Source of the DNA: JADJLQ01 sp040007895
Lineage (GTDB): Bacteria; Bacteroidota; Bacteroidia; Chitinophagales; Saprospiraceae
Direction of reading: 5' to 3'
Length of the DNA stretch: 64,000 bases
NCBI GenBank assembly: GCA_040007895.1
Contig: JBDTUE010000002.1
Span: 10,948-74,947 of the forward strand
The first letter of the stretch is position 1; the number at the start of each line of letters is the position of its first letter. A program made the translations under genes and the position numbers. Of the stretch, positions 43,752 through 53,007 are shown piece by piece. The notes beneath the pieces are model-generated. The model worked only from the letters and a program-made list of their open reading frames with translations, had not been told where the DNA came from and searched no databases.

Positions 43752-45863
43752 ATGCAATCCGCTGTAGATTATCTCGATAGTCCAATAGAATATCTTAAAG
43801 GTATAGGCCCTGCTAAAGCAGAATTGCTTAAAACTGAACTTGGCATTTTTACATTCCGGGATTTGTTACTGACATATCCATTCAGGCATATTGACCGCTC
43901 GATTATATTGCCTATATCCCAGATTAAAGAGGACAATACAACTGTTCAGGTAAAGGGGAGATTAGGAAAACTAGTGCTGAGCGGCAGCAAATTTCAACGA
44001 AGAATTAATTCGACATTAACAGATAATAGCGGCGTACTGAGCCTGATATGGTTTCAGGGAGCTTCATGGTTAGAAAAATCGTTGAAGCCGGGTGAAGAAT
44101 ATGTGCTGTATGGTCGGGTGACTTATTCAGGATATAAATTTACCATGGCACATCCTGAAATGGAAATTGCAAATGAGATCAGCCGGCTTCCGGGTCTGGA
44201 GGCAGTGTATAACAGCACTGAAAAAATAAATAGTAAAGGCCTTGATTCCAAAGCCCGCAGAAAGTGTATTGCCACCTTGTTTGAACGACTCACTCCTGCT
44301 TTGCTATCAGAAACACTTCCTTCTTACATCCTGCAGAGAATGAAGTTATGCTCCTACTTTGAATCAATGCTTTGGATTCACCTGCCGCCATCTTTACGCC
44401 ATCTGGAGGAAGCTACTCATCGCATCAAGTTCGAAGAATTGTTCTTTCAACAACTCAGTTTATTGTCATCTAAGGAATTTCACAAAAAACATGTTGCAGG
44501 ACCTGTATTTAAATCAGTAGGTGACTTATTCAATGTTTTTTATCACCAGCATTTAAAATTTGAGTTGACCGGAGCGCAAAAAAAAGTGATTAAGGAAATC
44601 AGAACCGATACTGGTTCCGGTGCTCAGATGAATCGATTATTGCAAGGCGATGTAGGCTCAGGTAAAACCATTGTGGCTTTGATGATTATGTTGTTGGCTA
44701 TTGACAATGGATTTCAGGCTTGTATAATGGCTCCTACTGAGATCCTGGCACAACAACACTTTACATCTGTGAGCAATGCATTAGCCGATATGTCGTTGCC
44801 CATCGGAATTCTAACCGGTAGTATAAAAGGAAAAAAAAGAGAAAGTTTACTAAAGTCTCTCGTGGAAGGTGAGATTAAAATTCTTATTGGTACTCATGCT
44901 CTTTTGGAGGATCCCGTCCAATTTAAAAATCTTGGACTAGCTGTGATCGACGAACAACATCGCTTTGGAGTAGCTCAACGTGCCAATCTATGGCAAAAAA
45001 ATCAGGCAGTAGCACCTCATATACTGGTGATGACAGCAACTCCGATACCGCGAACGCTAAGTATGGTTTATTATGGTGATCTGGATATAAGTATCATTGA
45101 TGAATTACCTCCAGGGAGAAAACCCATCAAGACCATGCATTTCTTTGAAAAAAGCAGGCCACAACTTCATCAATTCATCCGGTCACAAATTCAAACTGGA
45201 AGGCAAGTGTATATTGTCTATCCACTTATCGAAGAGTCTGAAAAACTGGCATTACAGGATTTGCAAAATGGATATGAGATTTTACTACAACACTTCCCTA
45301 AACCAACCTATCAGATCAGTGTGCTTCATGGTAGGATGAAATCCGATGTAAAGGATGAGGAAATGAAAAGATTCAAAGCTGGAAGAACACAAATCCTGGT
45401 CGCCACCACAGTCATTGAAGTTGGTGTAGATGTTCCAAATGCAAGTATTATGGTGATCGAAAATGCTGAGCGTTTTGGGCTCTCCCAGTTGCATCAGCTG
45501 CGGGGAAGAGTAGGTCGCGGAGCAGACCAGTCTTATTGTGTTTTAATGACCGGGTTTAAATTATCTGCTCATGCGCGAACCAGAATTCAGACCATGTGTG
45601 ATACGACGGATGGTTTTAAAATCGCTGAAGTGGATCTCGAACTTCGTGGTCCGGGTGACATCAGCGGCACTCGGCAAAGCGGTGGAGAAGAGTTCAATCT
45701 TGTGAATTTGTCATCCGATCTTAAGATCCTGGAGGAAGCTCAAAACCTCGTTCAGAAAATACTGGAAAGAGATTCCGGTTTAATACACCCGGAGAACGTG
45801 CTGCTTTTTAATCACATCCATTCAGTGCAAAAATCAAAACCTATCTGGGCTAAAATATCCTGA
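43752..45863 (+). CDS. recG: ATP-dependent DNA helicase RecG
   Basis: 703 aa. The N-terminal wedge/OB domain (1-155) has LKGIGPAKAELLK and a VKGRLGKL strand. The SF2 helicase core has Walker A GDVGSGKT (299-306), the DEQHRFG box near 398, MTATPIPRTL, and motif VI QLRGRVGRG. The C-terminus has the RecG TRG region (ELRGPGDISGTRQSG). It remodels stalled forks and Holliday junctions. It is a single gene. Confidence 0.96.
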   Translation: MQSAVDYLDSPIEYLKGIGPAKAELLKTELGIFTFRDLLLTYPFRHIDRSIILPISQIKEDNTTVQVKGRLGKLVLSGSKFQRRINSTLTDNSGVLSLIWFQGASWLEKSLKPGEEYVLYGRVTYSGYKFTMAHPEMEIANEISRLPGLEAVYNSTEKINSKGLDSKARRKCIATLFERLTPALLSETLPSYILQRMKLCSYFESMLWIHLPPSLRHLEEATHRIKFEELFFQQLSLLSSKEFHKKHVAGPVFKSVGDLFNVFYHQHLKFELTGAQKKVIKEIRTDTGSGAQMNRLLQGDVGSGKTIVALMIMLLAIDNGFQACIMAPTEILAQQHFTSVSNALADMSLPIGILTGSIKGKKRESLLKSLVEGEIKILIGTHALLEDPVQFKNLGLAVIDEQHRFGVAQRANLWQKNQAVAPHILVMTATPIPRTLSMVYYGDLDISIIDELPPGRKPIKTMHFFEKSRPQLHQFIRSQIQTGRQVYIVYPLIEESEKLALQDLQNGYEILLQHFPKPTYQISVLHGRMKSDVKDEEMKRFKAGRTQILVATTVIEVGVDVPNASIMVIENAERFGLSQLHQLRGRVGRGADQSYCVLMTGFKLSAHARTRIQTMCDTTDGFKIAEVDLELRGPGDISGTRQSGGEEFNLVNLSSDLKILEEAQNLVQKILERDSGLIHPENVLLFNHIHSVQKSKPIWAKIS

Positions 45864-45959
45864 TCAGGGCATCTGTCGGTAAATTTCATAAGTTGATATA
45901 TTATCTTTAAATCAGATGAGACATCCAATTTATTTTTGTTTTACAATTGAAATTAGATC

Positions 45960-46331
45960 ATGTCAAAATCATATAAAACAACAGGTTGCTTCAGATTTGT
46001 AGTATTCATGGTTATTCTTGCACCCATCGTATACCTCGCAGCCTCTTATTATAATGGGCAAGATGGAATTCAAAACATCAGAAATTATATCAATAAAGCT
46101 AAAAATACAGTGGGTATTTCTGATAAGGTAAAACCAAATAATCCGATTGAAAATAAATCAACTGAAAAAAGTGAACCTGAAATAGCTCAGGATGACAAGA
46201 TCACAGATCTTAAGGTTCAGGTTTCTCTCAAAGACAAGGAAATCAACGCATTAATTCAACAAAATCTGGATTTGAAACAGAAACTGAAAGAATGCGAAGA
46301 AAAACCAGTCAAGGAAAAACCTATCAAATAG
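45960..46331 (+). CDS. Small membrane-anchored coiled-coil protein
   Basis: 123 aa. One transmembrane helix lies at about 12-28 (FVVFMVILAPIVYLAAS). A polar linker rich in Lys/Asn/Pro follows, and a C-terminal coiled coil (KVQVSLKDKEINALIQQNLDLKQ) ends in KEKPIK. I recognise no family. It may tether or space a partner in the envelope, by inference from the topology alone. Confidence 0.6.
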   Translation: MSKSYKTTGCFRFVVFMVILAPIVYLAASYYNGQDGIQNIRNYINKAKNTVGISDKVKPNNPIENKSTEKSEPEIAQDDKITDLKVQVSLKDKEINALIQQNLDLKQKLKECEEKPVKEKPIK

Positions 46332-46512
46332 CAAATTCATTCTAAGTATTGATCAATAGCCTGAATTAACATAGCATGTTATTATAAACAGGCGATGGTG
46401 ATTTTTATACTATTTCTACCTTCGCTCTTTAAGAATCAAAGATTCAGTTCAATCTTGATTTCGTGAATTGGATAATTACCTCTTTATTTGCAGTCCGAAA
46501 AAAACATAAATC

Positions 46513-47457
46513 ATGAGTAAAAGGATATTAGCCAATGATGGAATAGAATCAGATGGCAAACTCGCCCTCGAAGCTGCTGGATTTACTGTTGATACTAATA
46601 AAGTGGATCAGAGTCAATTAACAGAAGCACTGCAAAACTATGAAGTCCTCATTGTGCGAAGTGCCACCAAAGTCAGGAAAGACTTAATCGATGCCTGCCC
46701 TCATCTAAAGATCATCGCCCGCGGTGGTGTGGGAATGGATAATATTGATGTTGACTATGCACGCGAAAAAGGTATCACCGTAATCAACACCCCCAATGCC
46801 TCTTCGAGAGCAGTCGCAGAATTAGCGATGGCTCATATGTATTCTTTATCACGTATGCTCAACCAATCCAATGCTCAAATGCCTAAAGAAGGAGCAGACT
46901 TTAATGCTTTAAAGAAAAAATATTCAGCAGGAACTCAGTTGTATGGAAAGACACTTGGAATAGTGGGCTTTGGCCGCATTGGTCAGGAACTAGCAAAGAT
47001 AGCCATGGGTACAGGTATGAATATTATCGCCGTTGATCCTATGATCTCGTCAGTAAAATTAAAATTGCATTTAGGAGGACACGATATAGCGTTGGAAATT
47101 GCAACTTCATCTATGGAAGACCTTTTAAAAAATTCTGACTATATCTCTCTCCATGTACCTTCCAGTGAAAAACCGGTTCTGGGTGTTGACGAGATGCAAA
47201 TGATGAAAAAAGGTGCCTGTATTATCAATACCGCTCGAGGTGGCGTGATCGATGAATCTGCTCTTTTAGGAGCATTAAATAGTGGACATTTGGGCGGAGC
47301 AGGTTTAGACGCTTTCTTGAATGAACCGACCCCTGACCCTTCGATTTTGAATAATTCTAAAGTATCTGTTTCACCGCATATCGGTGGATCTACCATAGAG
47401 TCTCAGGCAGCCATAGGGTTGGAATTAGCTGAAAAAATTAAAGCTGCTTATAAATAG
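46513..47457 (+). CDS. serA: D-3-phosphoglycerate dehydrogenase (short form)
   Basis: 314 aa. The Rossmann motif GFGRIG is at 152-157. The active-site Arg lies in TARGGV, the Glu in the DAFLNEPTPD region, and the His near 293 in SPHIGGST. IIARGGVGMDNIDV at 67-80 is also typical. It lacks the C-terminal ACT domain, which is normal for this short form. It makes 3-phosphohydroxypyruvate, the substrate of SerC, whose gene lies 14 kb away at 60845. It could be another D-2-hydroxyacid dehydrogenase, but SerA fits best. Confidence 0.87.
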   Translation: MSKRILANDGIESDGKLALEAAGFTVDTNKVDQSQLTEALQNYEVLIVRSATKVRKDLIDACPHLKIIARGGVGMDNIDVDYAREKGITVINTPNASSRAVAELAMAHMYSLSRMLNQSNAQMPKEGADFNALKKKYSAGTQLYGKTLGIVGFGRIGQELAKIAMGTGMNIIAVDPMISSVKLKLHLGGHDIALEIATSSMEDLLKNSDYISLHVPSSEKPVLGVDEMQMMKKGACIINTARGGVIDESALLGALNSGHLGGAGLDAFLNEPTPDPSILNNSKVSVSPHIGGSTIESQAAIGLELAEKIKAAYK

Positions 47458-47511
47458 CTAAAGGTTAATGAAGGAAAAAATCTTTCGCACTTTTTAATTC
47501 TGTTCGGAATT

Positions 47512-48102
47512 TTAATCTAACAGTTTCAATAATTCCATCTCAAACCCAAGTACGGCATTAGGTCCAATAAGTCCATCTGGTGTTCCGGTCTGGCCAAATG
47601 CTAAGCCAGAAGGAATGAGCAATTTGATTTTTCCACCAGGCTTCATCATTAATAAAGCTTCCTGCCATCCTGGTATTACATCTTCCAATTGAAAATTGAG
47701 GGGTTGTCCCATTTTATAGGAGTTGTTAAACTCAATTCCGCTTAAGAAATATCCTATGTAATGACAAGAGACCGAATTAGACATCTTTGGTGAATCGCCT
47801 TTACCTTCTGTTTCAACATTATAGTATAAGCCGGATGAAGTTCTTTTTACGTCGATATTATTTTTAAGTGCATATTGAATAATGACATTTTGATCTGTAG
47901 AACCCTGGCTACCCGGATTAAAATTATATTCTGTTTTCATTCGGGTACCTAATGGAGAATTCCATAAGGGATCATCTACCTTAAGCGTAGCTGTGGTAGT
48001 TGCGGCAATTATTGGATTAGAATTGGATTGGTCCGGCCTTTTGGTGTTTTGACAAGAATAAATAAAAACAGAAAGTATGAGCAATAAAATAGTTTTAACC
48101 AT
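47512..48102 (-). CDS. FKBP-type peptidyl-prolyl isomerase, lipoprotein
   Basis: 196 aa. The lipobox is VFIYSC with Cys17. A linker follows, then an FKBP domain (about 95-196): SNSVSCHYIGYFLSGIEFNNSY, GQPLNFQLEDVIPGWQEALL and GGKIKLLIPSGLAFG. The closing VLGFEMELLKLLD is typical. It is a periplasmic or outer-membrane-anchored folding helper, the third prolyl isomerase of the window after the two cyclophilins. Confidence 0.92.
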   Translation of the reverse strand: MVKTILLLILSVFIYSCQNTKRPDQSNSNPIIAATTTATLKVDDPLWNSPLGTRMKTEYNFNPGSQGSTDQNVIIQYALKNNIDVKRTSSGLYYNVETEGKGDSPKMSNSVSCHYIGYFLSGIEFNNSYKMGQPLNFQLEDVIPGWQEALLMMKPGGKIKLLIPSGLAFGQTGTPDGLIGPNAVLGFEMELLKLLD

Positions 48103-48180
48103 GTATTCAGCATTAAGCCTGTAAAAATCTTCTTTATTTTTTCAGAACCACTAAGGGCAATTCATTGTTGACATATTATT

Positions 48181-48477
48181 ATGCAATTTACACAGTTAAT
48201 CAACCAGGATATTCCCGTACTCATTGACTTCCATGCTCAGTGGTGCGGGCCTTGTAAAATGATGGCTCCAATGATTGAACAGATCAAAGAAGAATATGAT
48301 GATAAAATCAAAATCTATAAAATCGATATTGACAAAAACAGAACCCTGGTTGAAAAATACCAGGTGAATGCAGTACCTACTGTCATGTTATTTAAACGCG
48401 GAGTACTGCAATGGAGGGTGGCGGGAGTACCCAGCGCCCACGAGTTAAAAAACCAGTTGAATATTGCTCTGAAATAA
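48181..48477 (+). CDS. trxA: Thioredoxin
   Basis: 98 aa, single domain. The active site WCGPC is at 21-25, the cis-Pro segment NAVPTVMLF follows and KRGVLQWRVAGV ends the fold. No signal peptide, so it is a cytoplasmic disulfide reductant. It is divergent from the FKBP lipoprotein with 78 bp between. Confidence 0.93.
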   Translation: MQFTQLINQDIPVLIDFHAQWCGPCKMMAPMIEQIKEEYDDKIKIYKIDIDKNRTLVEKYQVNAVPTVMLFKRGVLQWRVAGVPSAHELKNQLNIALK

Positions 48478-48519
48478 ATTGAAGCGATGCGAAAAATCTA
48501 ATTCAAAAAGACAGAAACG

Positions 48520-49854
48520 TTAGTCGTATTTTTTCTTTAAAAACCAGGTATCATCATTGAGCGTAAAGCCCATTTTGATGGCAACATAGCCTGCGTTCAA
48601 TTTGCTGCTTATCCCGGTATTTCCAATTTCTACTCCAATATTGGCAAAAGATACATTTCGTTGGAATATAAATGGAATTCCCATTCCCAGGTTGATACTA
48701 TAGCTCTTTATCTGCGTACCATCATACGATCGCGGATCGCTTCCAAATTTTAAGCCTACCCGGTAAGAGATTCTTTTTAAAATATTATCGAAAGATTCAA
48801 TATTGGGGCAATAAGCAAATCCAAACGACAATTGATTTGCATCTTTTAATACTTCCGGTTTTGCCGAGTTCTGATAAGCTGACCACGATACTAAACTGAG
48901 CTGACCACCAAATTGTAAGCGATACTTATCATTATAATAAAAACCAAGATGGATTTCGCCTGGCAATTTGCCGGTACCCTCAATACCCCGCGTATATTTT
49001 ACAGTATCTGAAATACCTGTAGTTGCTGAAGTCAATAATTCACGTCGATAAGTCTGATCCGTAAGGGTACTAAATGATTGGGCTCCCTGACCATATATAC
49101 CGAAAGTCAGGTATTTTGAAGATTCTAATTCACCTTCCGCCAATTTTCTAAGATTGATTTTATACTGTGCTCCTAGATTCCATCGAAATCCCTTCATAGA
49201 GATTTCATTCAAAAAGACCGTGTTGTAAGGCAACGAGAGAGACAAAAGGTCCAACTCTCTCTTATAAGCCATTTTGCCAAAAAGATATCCCAGTCCTACA
49301 CCAAAGGAAAAGTTTTTATATTCTAATCCATTCGCCCATTTGAATTCATAGGTGCCACCGCTACCTGTATATCTTCTTTGATATCTTCCGGTACCATCCA
49401 GACTATCCAGTTGAAGGACGTCATATCCAACCTGGCTATACGGTTTTAAATAGAATAAGGAGCCGATGTGCACACGTCGTTCTTTTCTATCAAGGGCTTC
49501 GCTAATCGAATTAAAATATGGTAAACCCAGGGCCAGGTAATCAAGACCTCCGCCAAAAAAATTTTTGCTTGAGCTGTTATCTGATAAACTGGTGAACTTA
49601 ACGCTTACACCTCCTTCGAAGGCTGCATTTCGCAAGGAACCAAGCGATGCAGGATTTGATGAATTCAAAATATTTCGATCTGAAAACCCAGCACCAATAC
49701 CCCCAAGTTGACTTATAGTGGAAAACTGGGGATCTGATAAATCACCAATTCCAAATCTGGAATATGGAGAAAATTCCCTGGGTTTTTCTTGCGCACTTAA
49801 CTGACTTACAAGAGCTAAGCCAAGTAGAAATAAAAGACTAAGTTTTTTGTACAT
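48520..49854 (-). CDS. Outer membrane beta-barrel protein of the coaX neighbourhood
   Basis: 444 aa. The signal peptide ends SQLSAQ (residue 21). EFSPYSRFGIGDL follows, then LGGIGAGFSDRNILNSSNPASL, which resembles the N-terminal plug of FadL/OmpP1-like barrels. Many amphipathic strands continue to a C-terminal WFLKKKYD. In Bacteroidota such a gene commonly sits beside type III pantothenate kinase, as here (17-bp overlap). The function is unknown; a hydrophobic-molecule channel is possible. Confidence 0.72.
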   Translation of the reverse strand: MYKKLSLLFLLGLALVSQLSAQEKPREFSPYSRFGIGDLSDPQFSTISQLGGIGAGFSDRNILNSSNPASLGSLRNAAFEGGVSVKFTSLSDNSSSKNFFGGGLDYLALGLPYFNSISEALDRKERRVHIGSLFYLKPYSQVGYDVLQLDSLDGTGRYQRRYTGSGGTYEFKWANGLEYKNFSFGVGLGYLFGKMAYKRELDLLSLSLPYNTVFLNEISMKGFRWNLGAQYKINLRKLAEGELESSKYLTFGIYGQGAQSFSTLTDQTYRRELLTSATTGISDTVKYTRGIEGTGKLPGEIHLGFYYNDKYRLQFGGQLSLVSWSAYQNSAKPEVLKDANQLSFGFAYCPNIESFDNILKRISYRVGLKFGSDPRSYDGTQIKSYSINLGMGIPFIFQRNVSFANIGVEIGNTGISSKLNAGYVAIKMGFTLNDDTWFLKKKYD

Positions 49855-50578
49855 TTAATGAAAGGATCTCTTTTAAACCCAGAATTACCAGATTTGGGTG
49901 GGCAAATATCGGTTTTTTAAGTCTATTTTTATAAAAATCAGCTCCGCCTCCACCGAGTACTACTTTTAGCTTATTATATTTTTTTGAATATTCTGCAATC
50001 ATGCCCTGTAATTCACTTTGAATACCCCACAAAGCACCCGATTGAAGAGCATGAATGGTGTTATCACCAATGAACTTTACCTCCAGATTTTTTTCAGCCA
50101 ATGGCAACCTGGCTGTATAATGATGCATTGCAATTAATCTCATATCTAATCCGGGTGAAATATTTCCTCCAAGGTATTCTCTTTTAGCGGTGACGATATC
50201 GTAAGTGATACATGTGCCAATGCCTATGACCAGTACGGGATAGCCGCTGTATAAACGTGCAGCTCCGCATACCGCTGCGAGCCTGTCTTTACCCAAAGTT
50301 TGCGGCGTCAGATACCTTACCTTCACAGGCACAGTGAGTTCTGTGCTCATTTCAATATATTGACTGTGCTTTTTTAAATATTCTTTAATAGATTCCTTAA
50401 TACTTTTAACCTCACAAAGGATAGTCCTGCCAATATCAAATTGATTAAATATTTTTTTGATCGTTGTTAAATGAAGTATTGAACCTCGTTCAAAATGAAT
50501 CAACCGGGATGATTTGAACACAGCGATTTTATACAGGCTGTTGCCTATATCAATGCAAAGGAAAAATTCCTTACTCAT
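49838..50578 (-). CDS. coaX: Type III pantothenate kinase
   Basis: 246 aa. The ASKHA-type phosphate loop CIDIGNSLYKIAVF is at 8-21, GIGTCITYDIV at about 120-130 and GGNISPGLDMRLIAMH at about 137-152. It starts coenzyme A synthesis. It lies 6 bp behind purH and overlaps the OMP gene, so purH-coaX-OMP are probably one transcript. Confidence 0.93.
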   Translation of the reverse strand: MSKEFFLCIDIGNSLYKIAVFKSSRLIHFERGSILHLTTIKKIFNQFDIGRTILCEVKSIKESIKEYLKKHSQYIEMSTELTVPVKVRYLTPQTLGKDRLAAVCGAARLYSGYPVLVIGIGTCITYDIVTAKREYLGGNISPGLDMRLIAMHHYTARLPLAEKNLEVKFIGDNTIHALQSGALWGIQSELQGMIAEYSKKYNKLKVVLGGGGADFYKNRLKKPIFAHPNLVILGLKEILSLNVQKT

Positions 50579-50584
50579 CTACCC

Positions 50585-52117
50585 TTAATGTTTGAAATGC
50601 CTGATACCGGTGAGATACATAGCCATACCATGCTGCTCACAATAATCGATACTTTCTTTGTCCTTTACAGAGCCTCCGGGTTGAATGACTGACTTAATCC
50701 CTGCTTCATGGGCTATTTGCACACAATCGGGAAATGGGAAAAAAGCCTCTGATGCCATTGCACTACCGGCAATCTTTTCTTCAAATCCAAAAACTTTTGC
50801 TTTGGACAAAGCCTGATGTAGAGCGTCCACCCTGGAAGTCTGTCCGCAACCCATGCCAATGAGTTGCTTATTATTAACCAGAGCAATAGCATTGGATTTT
50901 AAATGCTTTGCTATAAGATTAGCATAAAGCAGATCTTCCAATTCATGGGGCGTACATTGAGTAGACGTAGAGGATTTAAGGTCACTTGGTTTACTGCTAT
51001 GTTTATCTCTTTCCTGGCGTATGATACCATTGAGGAGACTCTTGAATTGCCATTTTTCTTCTGGCCAATGTTTGAGCTTCAGAAGAATTCGGTTCTTCTT
51101 TTTTTGTAATAATACCAAAGCGCTGTCTGAAAATGCAGGAGCTATCAATACTTCGTAAAATAAATGATCAATTTCCGTAGCCACTTCATGATCGATTTCC
51201 GTGTTAGAAATGATTACTCCACCGAATGCAGAGACGGGGTCACCTGCTAAAGCGCTTTTCCAGGCATTTATAAGATTGGACCTGGTCGCAATACCACACA
51301 CATTTGTATGTTTTAGAATAGCCATGCCGGGGCCAAAATCATTCATATCTTTCATCAACCAAATCGCTGCATCTACATCCACCAGGTTATTATATGAAAG
51401 TTCCTTTCCTTGTATCTGAATTAGAAGTTCATTCAGCACACCAAAATAGGTAGAAGCCTGATGAGGGTTTTCACCATATCTTAAAGTAAATCCTTTGGGA
51501 GACGATTCATGAAAGTATTCAATTCCCGATTCTTTATTGAAGTGGTTAAATATCTGGGTATCGTAATGCGATGTCACCTGGAATGCACGTGTAGCCAGGT
51601 ATTTCCTGTCATCTATTGAAGAAGTCCCCTTTTTTGACTTTAATAATTCTGAAATAAAACCATAATCAGACTGGGAAGGTACAATCAGTACATCTTTATA
51701 ATTTTTGGCTGCAGCCCGGATAAGTGAGATACCACCGACATCGATTTTTTCAATGATTTCACTTTCAACGGTTGTAAGTTGAACAGTTTTCTCAAAAGGA
51801 TATAAATCTACAATGACCAAATCTATCTCCGGAATGTCCTGTTCTTCTAATTGTGCAAGGTGACCCTCATCTCTCCTCGCCAATATACCACCAAATACTT
51901 TGGGATGAAGTGTCTTTACCCTTCCGTCCAGGATAGAAGCAAATCCAGTCATTTCTTCAACGCTCACTACTTCAAGACCTAAACTTTTAATATATTGATG
52001 AGTGCCCCCTGTAGAATAAATGGTGATACCCAGGGAAGTAAGCATATGAAGGATCTCTTCGAGACCATCTTTGTGAAAAACGGAAATTAGAGCTGATCTG
52101 ATCTGAATATTGGACAT
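50585..52117 (-). CDS. purH: Bifunctional AICAR transformylase / IMP cyclohydrolase
   Basis: 510 aa. The MGS-like cyclohydrolase domain (1-145) has ALISVFHKDGLEEI, YSTGGTHQYI, GRVKTLHPKVFGGIL and LYPFEKTV. The transformylase domain follows with LRYGENPHQAS, ILKHTNVCGIA, SAFGGVII and GMGCGQTSRVDA. The final steps of IMP synthesis are encoded. The insert around 360-395 is a little Lys/Ser-rich but the catalytic parts are intact. Confidence 0.95.
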   Translation of the reverse strand: MSNIQIRSALISVFHKDGLEEILHMLTSLGITIYSTGGTHQYIKSLGLEVVSVEEMTGFASILDGRVKTLHPKVFGGILARRDEGHLAQLEEQDIPEIDLVIVDLYPFEKTVQLTTVESEIIEKIDVGGISLIRAAAKNYKDVLIVPSQSDYGFISELLKSKKGTSSIDDRKYLATRAFQVTSHYDTQIFNHFNKESGIEYFHESSPKGFTLRYGENPHQASTYFGVLNELLIQIQGKELSYNNLVDVDAAIWLMKDMNDFGPGMAILKHTNVCGIATRSNLINAWKSALAGDPVSAFGGVIISNTEIDHEVATEIDHLFYEVLIAPAFSDSALVLLQKKKNRILLKLKHWPEEKWQFKSLLNGIIRQERDKHSSKPSDLKSSTSTQCTPHELEDLLYANLIAKHLKSNAIALVNNKQLIGMGCGQTSRVDALHQALSKAKVFGFEEKIAGSAMASEAFFPFPDCVQIAHEAGIKSVIQPGGSVKDKESIDYCEQHGMAMYLTGIRHFKH

Positions 52118-52141
52118 GATCTATGGAACGAATTAAGTTCG

Positions 52142-52149
52142 CAAAATTA
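52142..52149 (-). promoter_or_regulatory. -7 element TAATTTTG before purH
   Basis: Exact TAnnTTTG on the minus strand, 24 bp before the purH start at 52117. A TTG lies about 22 bp further upstream. Confidence 0.5.
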
Positions 52150-52218
52150 GAAAATAAATAACCCTTTCCTTCAACACAATTTCAGAAATAAACTTATTTC
52201 AAAATTACATCTTCCATT

Positions 52219-52812
52219 TTACGGTTCCTTTTGGAAAGTAAGGATATTTCCCATGTGGTAACAAGTACGACACCTGGGCTCGTATTTGTCCTTCTCTCCC
52301 AGTACTACCGTATCTCTTTCGTCTGTTAGTCGATATGAGTGTGTAGCCAGGTTACCGCAATGAGGGCAAATGGCGTGTACTTTGGTAATATATTCGGAGA
52401 TTGCCAGTAGTTGAGGAATAGGCCCAAAAGGTCTGCCGAGGTAATCCATATCCAATCCGGCAATGATAACTCTGATGCCACGCAAAGCTATTTGTTGACA
52501 TACTTCCGGAAGATCCATGTCAAAAAACTGCGCTTCATCTATGCCGATCACTTCCATACCTCCGGAAAGCCTTAGCAGTTCACGAGAGGATTTTATGGGA
52601 AATGAATCCAGAGAGTTTCGATCGTGAGAAACCACTTGGTTTTCATCATACCGGGTATCGGTCATAGGTTTGACGATGACTACTTTTTGATTCGCTATTT
52701 TTGCCCTTCGCATCCTGCGGATTAATTCTTCTGTTTTTCCAGAAAACATAGATCCGCAGATGACTTCAATCCATCCACTTCTTTGTCCTTTAAAATGAGG
52801 TTCTAAAAACAT
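52219..52812 (-). CDS. tdk: Thymidine kinase (type II)
   Basis: 197 aa from the ATG at 52812. A frame open to 52857 would run across the promoter element. Walker A GSMFSGKT is at 20-27 and Walker B/lid start DEAQFF at 92-97. The C-terminal zinc site has Cys149 and Cys152 (CPHC) with Cys181 and Cys184 (CRTC). It makes dTMP by salvage. A TAACTTTG lies 6 bp upstream of the chosen start. Confidence 0.94.
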   Translation of the reverse strand: MFLEPHFKGQRSGWIEVICGSMFSGKTEELIRRMRRAKIANQKVVIVKPMTDTRYDENQVVSHDRNSLDSFPIKSSRELLRLSGGMEVIGIDEAQFFDMDLPEVCQQIALRGIRVIIAGLDMDYLGRPFGPIPQLLAISEYITKVHAICPHCGNLATHSYRLTDERDTVVLGEKDKYEPRCRTCYHMGNILTFQKEP

Positions 52813-52818
52813 GATGGA

Positions 52819-52826
52819 CAAAGTTA
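52819..52826 (-). promoter_or_regulatory. -7 element TAACTTTG before tdk
   Basis: Exact TAnnTTTG ending 6 bp before the ATG at 52812. It supports the shorter start and a leaderless mRNA. Confidence 0.5.
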
Positions 52827-52986
52827 ACTCACCTGGAATAAATCGATGCCGGTACATTTGGATATGGAATTGAATTGATTACTTATTATACATGAATACG
52901 TAGAAATTACAATTTCAGGCCTTTTATATCAAAACCCGATATAGCTTAATGACAAAGGGTTCTGTAGAGATTGGGCCATTTTTTAC

Positions 52987-52994
52987 TAAATTTG
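52987..52994 (+). promoter_or_regulatory. -7 element TAAATTTG before the 53008 gene
   Basis: Exact TAnnTTTG, 13 bp before the start codon. The transcript would cover the following pfkA too. Confidence 0.45.
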
Positions 52995-53007
52995 CCGTTC
53001 TTATACT

